Source: Bradyrhizobium yuanmingense (GTDB lineage Bacteria > Pseudomonadota > Alphaproteobacteria > Rhizobiales > Xanthobacteraceae). From it: 64,000 bases of DNA. The stretch lies in the NCBI RefSeq assembly GCF_029167105.1, contig NZ_JARFML010000026.1:1-64000 (forward strand). Reading direction: 5' to 3'. This document shows, piece after piece, positions 49,284 through 58,024 of the stretch. The position numbers and the translations under genes are program-made. Under the pieces are notes generated by a model. It had not been told where the DNA came from. It did not search any database and saw nothing but the letters and a program-made list of their open reading frames with translations. Position 1 is the first letter of the stretch. Each line of letters begins with the position of its first letter.

Positions 49284-50606
49284 TCAAGCGGCGGGATTTC
49301 GCGACAACTCTTCGAGACTTTCCGTCAAGGACCGATCCAGGATCTCGACGGCGCGGTCGATCTCCTCGGTCGAGACGGTCAGCGGCGGCGCGATGCGCCA
49401 CACCGATCCGCGCTCGGGCCGGCGGCGGATGTTCATGCTCAGCCCATGTTCAAAGCACTTCTTCGTCGTCAGGCCGCCGAGCTGGTGGGCCGCGCGCCGA
49501 CTGTTGCGGTCGGTGACCAGCTCGACGCCGAGCAGAAGCCCCATGCCCCTGATGTCGCCGATCTGCTCGTATTTCTGCTGAAGACCCTCGAAACGGCCGC
49601 GCAGATAGGCGCCCATGACATTGGCACGCTCGACCAGCTTCTCCTCCGCGATCACACGCAGCACCGCGAGCCCGACCTCGGCCAGCAGCGGATCGGAGAC
49701 GTGGCTGGTGTAATAGGTGAAGTGATGCTCGTGCAGCTTGCTCTCGATCGCCTCGGTGGTCGACACAGCCGCGAGCGGCAGCCCCCCGCCGAGCGTTTTC
49801 GACATCGTCATGATGTCAGGCACGACACCGAAATGTTCCGATCCCGTCTTCCGACCGATGCGTCCAAACGCCGTCTGGGCCTCGTCGAAGATCAGCAGCA
49901 TTCCGCGGTCGTCGGCGGCCTTACGTAGCGCCTCCATGAAGGCCTTCGGCGGCACCAGCACGCCACCGGCGCTGATCACGGGCTCGGCGATGATCGCCGC
50001 GCCCCGCCCGCTCGACTGCATGTCGAACATTTTCAGCGCCAGCTCGAGATTGGCCAGCGCGGATGCTTCCTCACTCCCCTTGTCGATGTAGGGACGATAG
50101 GCATTCGGCTCGGGGATGACGAACACGCCGGGCGGCGGCACACCATAGCCCTTGCGGTCGCTCGCCATCGAGACCGAGGCGGCGCCGCCCGTGATGCCGT
50201 GCCAGGAGCCGCCGAGGACAAGCACCTCATAGCCGCCGGTGTACATCTTGGCCATCCGGAGCGCGACTTCGGTCGCCTCCGAGCCGGTGTTGATGAAGAT
50301 CGAGCGCTTGAGATCGCCGGGCAGCCAGTCCGTCGCCAGCACCTGGGCGAGCTCGGCCACCACTTCGGGGATCATCCCGCTGAAGAGATGGAACGCCTTC
50401 TTCCCGGCGCGCTCCACCGCCGCGACAATGGCAGAGTGGTTGTGGCCGATCGTCGCGCACATCTGCCCCGAGGTGAAATCGAGATAGTCGCGCCCGTCGC
50501 TGTCGGTGACGATAGTACCTTTCGCGGTCGTGAAAAGGTTCGGGAACACGTCTCCGCCGTACCGCACCAGAAATTCGTCGGCAGCTTGTTTCAGCGCTGA
50601 AGTCAT
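49284..50606 (-). CDS. Class III aminotransferase, 2,2-dialkylglycine decarboxylase-like
   Basis: 440 residues, PLP fold type I. DYLDFTSGQMCATIGHNH, FINTGSEATEVALRMAKMYT, IFDEAQTAFGRIGRKTGSEH and MSKTLGGGLPLAAVSTT (PLP lysine in SKTLGGG) are characteristic. The order DEAQTAFGR and the N-terminal shape resemble 2,2-dialkylglycine decarboxylase (DgdA) more than ornithine or GABA transaminases. The exact substrate is unknown. It precedes the binding protein and is divergent from a LysR gene. Confidence 0.87.
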   Translation of the reverse strand: MTSALKQAADEFLVRYGGDVFPNLFTTAKGTIVTDSDGRDYLDFTSGQMCATIGHNHSAIVAAVERAGKKAFHLFSGMIPEVVAELAQVLATDWLPGDLKRSIFINTGSEATEVALRMAKMYTGGYEVLVLGGSWHGITGGAASVSMASDRKGYGVPPPGVFVIPEPNAYRPYIDKGSEEASALANLELALKMFDMQSSGRGAAIIAEPVISAGGVLVPPKAFMEALRKAADDRGMLLIFDEAQTAFGRIGRKTGSEHFGVVPDIMTMSKTLGGGLPLAAVSTTEAIESKLHEHHFTYYTSHVSDPLLAEVGLAVLRVIAEEKLVERANVMGAYLRGRFEGLQQKYEQIGDIRGMGLLLGVELVTDRNSRRAAHQLGGLTTKKCFEHGLSMNIRRRPERGSVWRIAPPLTVSTEEIDRAVEILDRSLTESLEELSRNPAA

Positions 50607-50771
50607 TGCGTCTCCTTAAGCAAGCGGTATCTGCCGCGCGCGGAGCACGGCGCGGCGATGCGGAGCCCGCTCACCGGTCTCGGGTCAGATTGTGGGCACG
50701 AAGCTGTTGCGTCGGGGCGTTCGCGGTACGAAACTTGCCCGTGCAATGGAGAAATTCGTAACCGGGCAGAC

Positions 50772-51740
50772 ATGATGGGCGCCAGTTCAAAAAACTCAGC
50801 AGCCGATGAAGCAAGCTCAACGGGGCGACCGCGCATGCCGCCGCTGAAGGCGCTGTCGGCGTTCGAAGCCGCTTCCCGCCACGGCAGCTTCAGCCGCGCT
50901 GCCGATGAGCTCGGGGTCACGCCTTCCGCGGTCAGCCATCACATACAGAACCTCGAGGATTTTCTCGGCGTGCGCGTGTTCTCGCGGCACGCCGGCCGTG
51001 CTGTGCTCACCAATGCCGGCCGCCTCTATGCCGGCGAGATCGAGCGCGCGTTCGGCACGATCATGGGTGCGACGCGGCTGGTGGCGCCGCAATCGCAGCG
51101 CGATCATTTGTTCATCGCCAGCGGACCGAGCTTTGCCGCCAAATGGCTACAACCGCGGATCGGCAATTTCATCGGCCAGCATCCGGAGATCGGTATCAGG
51201 CTGTCTACCATCGCCGATCTGCACGATCTCGAAACCATCCGCTTCGACCTCGCGATCGCCTATGGGCGCCCACCGGTCGTGAACGACAGGCAGATAGAGC
51301 CGCTCCTGGCCGAGCGCCTGCGCCCGCTCTGCAGCCCGCGGCTGATCGAGCAGCTCGACCTGCGCGAGCCCGGCGATCTCGCCCGTGCCACGCTGATCCA
51401 TTCCTCGAACGCACTGACTTGGACCGATTATCTGCGCAAGGTCACAGGCGCGAGCATCAAGGCGCGTCACGAATTGTGGTTCGACCGCTCCACCATGGCT
51501 ATCGATGCAGCCGTCGAGGGTCTTGGCGTCGTGCTGGAGAGCGAGATCCTCGCCGCCGAGGAGCTGGACAAGGGCACGCTCGTCGTACCGTTCCGCCAAC
51601 CCAAATTCGAAGTGGAGACGGTCTCCTACTATCTGGTGCGCTCGGCTGAGGCGAAAGGACGTAGCCATGTCAGTGCGTTCGAGGCTTGGCTGCGCGCGAA
51701 GATCTCGGCTGCAAACTTGCAGACCACGAGCGTGGCCTAG
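50772..51740 (+). CDS. LysR family transcriptional regulator, GcvA type
   Basis: 322 residues from ATG 50772; starts at 50775 or 50835 are also possible. The winged helix reads LKALSAFEAASRHGSFSRAA, DELGVTPSAVSHHIQNLEDF and GVRVFSRHAGRAVLTNAGR, a GcvA-like pattern. The effector domain includes FDLAIAYGRPPVVN. It is divergent from the aminotransferase/binding-protein unit, which it probably controls. Dyads near 50727-50760 (TACGAA/TTCGTA) and TTGC-N4-GCAA at 50735 may be operator parts. Confidence 0.88.
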   Translation: MMGASSKNSAADEASSTGRPRMPPLKALSAFEAASRHGSFSRAADELGVTPSAVSHHIQNLEDFLGVRVFSRHAGRAVLTNAGRLYAGEIERAFGTIMGATRLVAPQSQRDHLFIASGPSFAAKWLQPRIGNFIGQHPEIGIRLSTIADLHDLETIRFDLAIAYGRPPVVNDRQIEPLLAERLRPLCSPRLIEQLDLREPGDLARATLIHSSNALTWTDYLRKVTGASIKARHELWFDRSTMAIDAAVEGLGVVLESEILAAEELDKGTLVVPFRQPKFEVETVSYYLVRSAEAKGRSHVSAFEAWLRAKISAANLQTTSVA

Positions 51741-51861
51741 CAAATGCGGACTAGCAAAGCAGAGCCGCCATGTGAGCGCGTGATAGGACAAGGCACCCGC
51801 CTGCGCTAAACTCACCACCAAGGCCGCCACGATCATCAGCGGCCAGCCAGGGAGCACATCG

Positions 51862-52887
51862 ATGGAATACCGACGCTTGGGCCGGTCAGGCCTCATGGTG
51901 CCGGCCTTGAGTCTGGGGACCGGCACCTTCGGCGGCGTCGGCCGTCTTGCGGCGTGGGGCACGACGGACGCGACCGAGGCGCGGCGCCTTCTGGACATCT
52001 GCCTCGAGGCGGGCGTGTCGATGTTCGACACCGCGAATGTCTATTCGCTCGGCGAATCCGAACGTGTGCTCGGGGAAGCCATCAAGGGTCGCCGCGACAA
52101 GGTCCTGATCTCGACCAAGGCGACCTTCCGCTTCGGTGACGGCCCCAACGACATTGGCTCGTCGCGGCAGCACCTGCTCAAAGCTATCGACGGTTCATTG
52201 GGCCGGCTCGGCACCGATTATATCGACCTGTTCCAGCTCCACGGCTTCGACGCCTTCACGCCGCCCGAAGAGGTGCTCTCGACTCTCGACGTGCTCGTGC
52301 GGGCCGGCAAGATCCGCTATGTCGGCGTCTCGAATTTCTCGGGCTGGCACCTGATGAAGTCGCTCGACGTCGCCGACAAGCACGGTTTCCCGCGTTACGT
52401 CGCCAACCAGACCTACTATTCACTGGTCGGGCGCGACTACGAATGGGAGTTGATGCCGCTCGGCCTCGACCAGGGGCTGGGCGCCGTGGTCTGGTCGCCG
52501 CTCGGCTGGGGGCGCCTCACCGGAAAGATCCGCCGCGGTCAGCCGAAACCGGACGTCAGCCGCCTGCCCAAGACGGCCGAATTCGGCCCGCCCGTCTCGG
52601 ACGAGCATGTCTACCGTGTCGTCGATGCGATCGACGAGATCGCGAAGGAGACCGGCAAGAGCGTCTCGCAGATCGCGCTGAACTGGCTGCTGCAGCGTCC
52701 GACGGTCTCGACGCTGATCATCGGCGCACGCAACGAGACCCAGCTGCGCGAAAATCTCGGCGCGGTCGGCTGGTCCTTGACCAAGGACCAGGTCGCAAAG
52801 CTCGATGCCGCGAGCACGGTGACGCTGCCCTATCCCTACTGGCACCAGCGCGTGACCTTCAGCGACCGCAATCCACCGGCGGTGTAG
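51862..52887 (+). CDS. Aldo/keto reductase
   Basis: 341 residues with the AKR barrel. MFDTANVYSLGESERVLGEA holds Asp and Tyr of the catalytic tetrad, LISTKATF the Lys, and FQLHGFDAF the His. Late motifs include STLIIGARNETQLRENLGAVGW, which binds the NADPH phosphate. Of the YdhF/Tas type by pattern. Substrate unknown. It is alone in this direction, 121 bp after the LysR gene. Confidence 0.92.
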   Translation: MEYRRLGRSGLMVPALSLGTGTFGGVGRLAAWGTTDATEARRLLDICLEAGVSMFDTANVYSLGESERVLGEAIKGRRDKVLISTKATFRFGDGPNDIGSSRQHLLKAIDGSLGRLGTDYIDLFQLHGFDAFTPPEEVLSTLDVLVRAGKIRYVGVSNFSGWHLMKSLDVADKHGFPRYVANQTYYSLVGRDYEWELMPLGLDQGLGAVVWSPLGWGRLTGKIRRGQPKPDVSRLPKTAEFGPPVSDEHVYRVVDAIDEIAKETGKSVSQIALNWLLQRPTVSTLIIGARNETQLRENLGAVGWSLTKDQVAKLDAASTVTLPYPYWHQRVTFSDRNPPAV

Positions 52888-53019
52888 GACAGCTGCATCA
52901 AGCGCGCTTGGGTAGCCGGCGCGCTGGCAACGTGGTTCCGGAACTATCGCCGCCCTGCCCTGTTGGCGCAATACTCGGCATGTGGCCGAGTCCGATTCGC
53001 CCACGATGCGCCGCTCACG

Positions 53020-54441
53020 ATGTCGACAGCCACCATCGAGCATGCCGACGGCCTGCCGCAGCCGCAACGCAACCAGGCGGTGCTGACGATCGCCCTCGGC
53101 ATCGTCATGGCGGTGGTCGACAGCACCATCGTCAATGTGGCGCTGCCGACGATCGCGGCCGATCTCGATGCGACCCCGGCCTTGTCGATCTGGATCGTCA
53201 GCGGCTACCAGCTCGCGATCACGATCTCGCTGCTGCCGCTGGCTTCGCTCGGCGAGATCGTCGGCTATCGCCGCGTCTATCTGGTCGGGTTGGCGCTGTT
53301 CACGCTGGCCTCGGCCTTCTGTGCGCTGGCCCACACGCTGCCGATGCTGACGATCGCGCGCATCCTCCAGGGTTTTGGCGCGGCCGGCATCATGAGCGTC
53401 AACGCGGCGCTGGTGCGTTTCACCTATCCGCGCAACCTGCTCGGCCGCGGCATCGGGCTCAACGCGCTCGTCGTCGCCTTTTCGGCCGCGATCGGCCCGA
53501 CGCTCGCCGCCGGCATCCTCGCGGTGGGAAGCTGGCCCTGGTTGTTCGCGATCAACGTGCCGCTCGGCGTGGTGACGCTGGTGCTGGGCCTGCGCAGCCT
53601 GCCGCACACCAAGCCCGCGAGCCGCTCCTTCGACTGGCAGAGTGCGGGGCTGTCGGCGATCACGTTCGGCGTCGGCATCGCGGCGGTCGACAGCGTCGGT
53701 CATGGCCAGGCCGCGATCACCTGTCTCGTGCAATTCGCCATCGCGATCGCCGCGGGTGCGCTGCTGATCTATCGCGAGACTCACATGACCTCGCCGCTCT
53801 TGCCGATCGACCTGCTGCGCATCCCCGTGTTCGCGCTGTCGATTGCGACCTCGATCGCATCGTTCTGCGGGCAGATGCTGGCCTTCGTCGCGATCCCCTT
53901 CTATCTCCAGAGCCGCTTCGGCTATTCGGCCGTGCATATGGGCCTGTTGATCACGCCATGGCCGATCGCATTGGCGTTTGCGGCCCCCCTCGCCGGCCGG
54001 CTGGTCGAGCGTTATCCGGCCGGCCTGCTCGGCGGTATTGGGCTCACGCTATTCGCCTGCGGCCTTGCCGCGCTGGCCTTCCTGCCGGCGACGCCGACGC
54101 CGCTCGACGTGATCTGGCGGATGGCGCTCGCCGGCGCCGGCTTCGGTCTGTTCCAGACCCCCAATAACCGCACTATGATCGCAGCCGCCCCGCGCGAGCG
54201 CGCCGGCGGCGCCAGCGGCATGCTTGGGACGGCGCGCCTGCTCGGCCAGACCACCGGCGCCGCGCTGGTAGCACTGCTGCTCGGACGGTATCCCGTTGAG
54301 GGGACCAGGCTGGCGCTCCTTGTCGGCGTTGGATTTGCGCTCTGCGGCGCGATGCTGAGCATGCTGCGGCTTTCCCCAGCCGGCGCGCGCGGTGCCGAGC
54401 ACGTCCGCGTGCAGGACGATCAGCGCCTGCGCGGGGACTGA
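53020..54441 (+). CDS. DHA2 family MFS multidrug transporter
   Basis: 473 residues from ATG 53020 with about 14 membrane spans. Motif LTIALGIVMAVVDSTIVNVA and WIVSGYQLAITISLLPLASL (helix 2), EIVGYRRVYLVGLALFTLAS (loop 2-3), RILQGFGAAGIMSVNAALVR (motif C region) and helix 5 GPTLAAGILAVGSWPWLFAINVP are typical DHA2 drug:H+ antiporters. No membrane fusion protein is adjacent. A bidirectional hairpin separates it from clpA. Confidence 0.9.
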   Translation: MSTATIEHADGLPQPQRNQAVLTIALGIVMAVVDSTIVNVALPTIAADLDATPALSIWIVSGYQLAITISLLPLASLGEIVGYRRVYLVGLALFTLASAFCALAHTLPMLTIARILQGFGAAGIMSVNAALVRFTYPRNLLGRGIGLNALVVAFSAAIGPTLAAGILAVGSWPWLFAINVPLGVVTLVLGLRSLPHTKPASRSFDWQSAGLSAITFGVGIAAVDSVGHGQAAITCLVQFAIAIAAGALLIYRETHMTSPLLPIDLLRIPVFALSIATSIASFCGQMLAFVAIPFYLQSRFGYSAVHMGLLITPWPIALAFAAPLAGRLVERYPAGLLGGIGLTLFACGLAALAFLPATPTPLDVIWRMALAGAGFGLFQTPNNRTMIAAAPRERAGGASGMLGTARLLGQTTGAALVALLLGRYPVEGTRLALLVGVGFALCGAMLSMLRLSPAGARGAEHVRVQDDQRLRGD

Positions 54442-54476
54442 AGCCGATTCACTGTACGGATAGCGCACAACAAAAA

Positions 54477-54496
54477 GGCCGGCTTCGCAGCCGGCC
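54477..54496. terminator. Bidirectional terminator between MFS and clpA
   Basis: GGCCGGCT (54477-54484), TCGC loop, AGCCGGCC (54489-54496), preceded by AAAAA and followed by CTTTCGATTT. T-rich tails on both strands suit the convergent genes on each side. Confidence 0.88.
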
Positions 54497-54519
54497 CTTT
54501 CGATTTCATCACGTGCCGA

Positions 54520-56928
54520 TCAAACCTTGACCAGCGGCCCCTTGGAGGTCGGCCCCTTCGAGCCGCCGGGGCCACCCGGCTTGGACTTGCCGGGCGGGCG
54601 CTTGCGGGTGCCGGGCAGCTTCTCCTGCTTCGGCGTGACCGGGCCCTCGACGAATTCGAAGCCGATCTTCTCCTTGGTCTCGTCGGCCTCGTCCTTGACA
54701 AGGACGACGCGAACGTGGCCGCCACCCTTGAGCTTGCCGAACAGCACCTCGTCGGCCAGCGGCTTCTTGATGTGCTCCTGGATCACGCGGGCCATCGGAC
54801 GCGCGCCCATCTGCTCGTCGTAGCCGTGCTGGACCAGCCAGGCCTTGGCCGGCTCGGACAGCTCGATGGTGACATCGCGATCGCCGAGCTGCGCCTCGAG
54901 CTGAAGCACGAACTTCTCGACCACGGTGCCGATCACCTCGACGCTGAGATGGCCGAACGAGACGATGGCATCGAGACGGTTGCGGAATTCCGGCGCGAAC
55001 TGCCGGTTGATCGCCTCGTGATCGTCGCCTTCCCGCTTCGAACGGGTGAAGCCGAACGCCTGCTTGGCGAGATCCGCCGCGCCGGCATTCGTGGTCATGA
55101 TCAGGATCACATTGCGGAAGTTGACCTGCTTGCCGTTGTGATCGGTGAGCCGGCCATGGTCCATGATCTGGAGCAGCACGTTATAGAGGTCGGGATGCGC
55201 CTTCTCGATTTCGTCGAGCAGCACTACGCAATGCGGATGCTGGTCGACGCCGTCGGTAAGCAGGCCGCCCTGGTCGAAGCCGACATAGCCGGGAGGCGCG
55301 CCGATCAGGCGCGACACGGTGTGCCGCTCCATGTACTCGGACATGTCGAAGCGCAGCAGCTCGACGCCGAGCGTCGCCGCGAGCTGTTTTGCCACTTCCG
55401 TCTTGCCGACGCCGGTGGGGCCAGAGAACAGATAGCAGCCGATCGGCTTCTCCGGCTCGCGCAGGCCGGCACGCGCCAGCTTGATCGAGGCGGCGAGCGA
55501 TTCGATCGCCTTGTCCTGCCCGAACACGGTGCGCTTCAAGGTCTGCTCGAGATGCTTGAGCACCTCGGCGTCGTCCTTCGACACGCTCTTCGGCGGGATC
55601 CGCGCCATCGAGGCGATCGTGGTCTCGATCTCCTTGATGCCGATGGTCTTCTTGCGCTTGTTCTCGGCGACCAGCATCTGCGCCGCGCCGGACTCGTCGA
55701 TCACGTCGATCGCCTTGTCGGGCAGCTTGCGGTCGTGGATGTAGCGCGAGGAGAGCTGCACCGCCGCCTCGATCGCCTCATTGGTGTACTTCAGCCGGTG
55801 ATAGTCCTCGAAGTACGGCTTGAGGCCCTTGAGGATCGCGATGGCGTCCTCGACCGTCGGCTCGTTGATGTCGATCTTCTGGAAGCGCCGCACCAGCGCG
55901 CGGTCCTTCTCGAAGTGCTGGCGATATTCCTTGTAGGTGGTCGAGCCCATGCAACGGATCGTGCCCGAGGCCAGCGCCGGCTTGAGCAGGTTCGAGGCGT
56001 CCATCGCTCCGCCCGACGTCGCGCCCGCACCGATCACGGTGTGGATCTCGTCGATGAACAGGATGGCGTTGGGATGCGCCTCGAGCTCCTTGAGCACCTG
56101 CTTCAGGCGCTCCTCGAAGTCGCCGCGATAGCGCGTGCCGGCAAGCAACGTGCCCATGTCGAGCGAGAACACGGTGGCGGCCGCCAGCACCTCCGGCACT
56201 TCGCTGTCGACGATGCGCTTGGCGAGCCCTTCTGCGATCGCGGTCTTGCCGACGCCGGCTTCACCGACGAACAGCGGGTTGTTCTTCTGCCGGCGGCACA
56301 GCACCTGGATCGCGCGGTTGATTTCGGAATTGCGTCCAATCACCGGATCGATCTTGCCGTCGCGCGCCTTCTTGTTGAGGTTGACGCAATAAGTCTCGAG
56401 CGCCTCGCCCTTCTTCTTGGCGTCCTCGTTACCCTTGGTCTCGGTCTCCTCGTCGACGCCGCGCACCGGCCGCGCCTCGGAGACGCCCGGCCGCTTGGCA
56501 ATGCCGTGGCTGATGTAGTTGACAGCGTCGTAACGCGTCATGTCCTGCTCCTGCAGGAAATACGCGGCATGGCTCTCGCGTTCGGCGAAGATCGCGATCA
56601 ACACGTTGGCGCCGGTCACCTCTTCGCGACCGGACGACTGCACATGGATCACCGCGCGCTGGATCACGCGCTGGAAACCGGCGGTCGGCTTGGCGTCGTC
56701 GGCGCCATCCGTCACCAGGTTCTCGAATTCGGTCTCAAGGTAGTTGACGAGGCTCGTACGGAGCTTGTCGAGATCGACGCTACAGGCGCGCATGACCGCG
56801 GCTGCATCGGAGTCGTCGATCAAGGAGAGCAAGAGATGCTCGAGCGTCGCGTATTGGTGATGACGCTCATTTGCGATCGCCAGCGCACGATGCAGGGATT
56901 GTTCAAGGCTTTGGGAAAAAGTCGGCAT
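54520..56928 (-). CDS. clpA: ATP-dependent Clp protease ATP-binding subunit ClpA
   Basis: 802 residues. ClpA unfolds substrates for ClpP. The N-domain (about 1-145) binds ClpS (MPTFSQSLEQSLHRALAIAN). First AAA+ domain Walker A is GEAGVGKTAIAEGLAKRIV with Walker B LFIDEIHTVIGAGA. The second has GPTGVGKTEVAKQLAATLGV and VLLDEIEKAHPDLYN. The C-terminal 50 residues are a Lys/Pro/Gly-rich tail (KRPPGKSKPGG). clpS lies just upstream, 286 bp away, as in most alphaproteobacteria. Confidence 0.97.
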   Translation of the reverse strand: MPTFSQSLEQSLHRALAIANERHHQYATLEHLLLSLIDDSDAAAVMRACSVDLDKLRTSLVNYLETEFENLVTDGADDAKPTAGFQRVIQRAVIHVQSSGREEVTGANVLIAIFAERESHAAYFLQEQDMTRYDAVNYISHGIAKRPGVSEARPVRGVDEETETKGNEDAKKKGEALETYCVNLNKKARDGKIDPVIGRNSEINRAIQVLCRRQKNNPLFVGEAGVGKTAIAEGLAKRIVDSEVPEVLAAATVFSLDMGTLLAGTRYRGDFEERLKQVLKELEAHPNAILFIDEIHTVIGAGATSGGAMDASNLLKPALASGTIRCMGSTTYKEYRQHFEKDRALVRRFQKIDINEPTVEDAIAILKGLKPYFEDYHRLKYTNEAIEAAVQLSSRYIHDRKLPDKAIDVIDESGAAQMLVAENKRKKTIGIKEIETTIASMARIPPKSVSKDDAEVLKHLEQTLKRTVFGQDKAIESLAASIKLARAGLREPEKPIGCYLFSGPTGVGKTEVAKQLAATLGVELLRFDMSEYMERHTVSRLIGAPPGYVGFDQGGLLTDGVDQHPHCVVLLDEIEKAHPDLYNVLLQIMDHGRLTDHNGKQVNFRNVILIMTTNAGAADLAKQAFGFTRSKREGDDHEAINRQFAPEFRNRLDAIVSFGHLSVEVIGTVVEKFVLQLEAQLGDRDVTIELSEPAKAWLVQHGYDEQMGARPMARVIQEHIKKPLADEVLFGKLKGGGHVRVVLVKDEADETKEKIGFEFVEGPVTPKQEKLPGTRKRPPGKSKPGGPGGSKGPTSKGPLVKV

Positions 56929-57214
56929 TCGCGTCCTCTATGGCCCCCACCATCATGATCGTCATCGCCCGGTCAGGCAACAACAACCTTTGTCACATAT
57001 AGTTATACAAGACCGCGGCGAAAGACCGGTTCCGCGACTCGGCGGCGACACACTTGCGGTATTTTCGATGCAAAACCCGTTCCGATTTGGGCGGGATCGG
57101 CGCCGGCGCAGAATTCCGTAGTTTTGCCGGCTGCAGCCCACCGCGCGCAGCCGCTACGCGACAATCACACTGCGGCTTGTACAGGAGCCGGCTTCAAACG
57201 CGCCGCAAGCCGTC

Positions 57215-57547
57215 TTACTTCTTTTCCATCACGCATTGCAGCGGGTGCTGGTGCTTGCGGGCGAAATCCATCACCTGCGTCACCTTGGTCTCGGCGATCT
57301 CGTAGGTGAACACGCCGCACTCGCCGATCCCGTGATGATGGACGTGCAGCATGATCTTGGTCGCGGCTTCGACGTCCTTGTTGAAGAACTTCTCCAGCAC
57401 GTGAACGACGAACTCCATCGGCGTGTAGTCGTCGTTCAGGATCAGCACGCGATACAGGTTCGGCCGCTTGGTCTTGGGCTTGACCTTGGTGATGACCGAC
57501 GTGCTCGGACCCGAGGGAGTACCCGGACGGTTGTCGTCATTGCTCAT
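57215..57547 (-). CDS. clpS: ATP-dependent Clp protease adaptor ClpS
   Basis: 110 residues from ATG 57547, chosen by family length; in-frame ATGs upstream (57607, 57631) would add 20-28 residues without family similarity. ClpS brings N-degron substrates to ClpA. Its core is YRVLILNDDYTPMEFVVHVL (ligand-binding acidic and Met/Thr residues), then KIMLHVHHHGIGECGVFTYE and AETKVTQVMDFAR. It lies upstream of clpA, with a gap long enough for a separate promoter. Confidence 0.95.
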   Translation of the reverse strand: MSNDDNRPGTPSGPSTSVITKVKPKTKRPNLYRVLILNDDYTPMEFVVHVLEKFFNKDVEAATKIMLHVHHHGIGECGVFTYEIAETKVTQVMDFARKHQHPLQCVMEKK

Positions 57548-58024
57548 GCGAGGCGCGTCGGCAGCGGCTGGCGCGGACAGATCGAGGCTGGAAGTCAATT
57601 GCAGCATGGCACAGGCGTTCAAATTCCCCACGGAAGCGAATGGCGGTCACCGCGCGACCCCGCCCTTCGGAGCCTGGCGCAGGCGCGCCGCCTTGGATCG
57701 CCGCTCCCGGCACACGGTCGAGGCCGGATCGCTCGCCAGCAATATGGCCCTGCCCCCGGCCCGCCGCAAGCACGCGGGGGTTCAGCCCATGCGGTCGCAG
57801 CAGTCCCGATTCCCGGTCCGGGCGATCCTGATCAGGTTAATCAATCCGGAGCGATTTGACAAAAATTTCCGCCCGGCACGTTTAGAACGTGTTGACCAGG
57901 AACCCGGCCGTTAACCCGGCTGCGACGGTTTTCCGCAGAACGCTCCGGTTTTCTACGGTCCAATTTACCTGCCATTCAATGGCATGGCGCGAAATCGGGC
58001 AAAATACAGATTTCGGGGATCGTC
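57548..58024. other. 477-bp intergenic region between clpS and tadG-like gene
   Basis: This gap is shared by the divergent clpS and tadG-like genes and holds no gene I can support. I see CACGTT-TAG-AACGTG (57877-57891), TGCCAT-TCA-ATGGCA (57970-57984) and a TTGACA at 57856-57861 that could be a -35 element for rightward transcription. The leftmost 280 bp are GC-rich, with several spurious open frames. Confidence 0.5.

Noticed and set aside
54715..56958. Long open frame opposite clpA
   Set aside because: Antisense shadow of a highly conserved gene with GC-rich third positions.
57468..57914. Possible gene in the clpS-tadG gap
   Set aside because: The frame overlaps the clpS start on the other strand, is Arg/Ala/Pro-rich and lacks a ribosome-binding site or family pattern.
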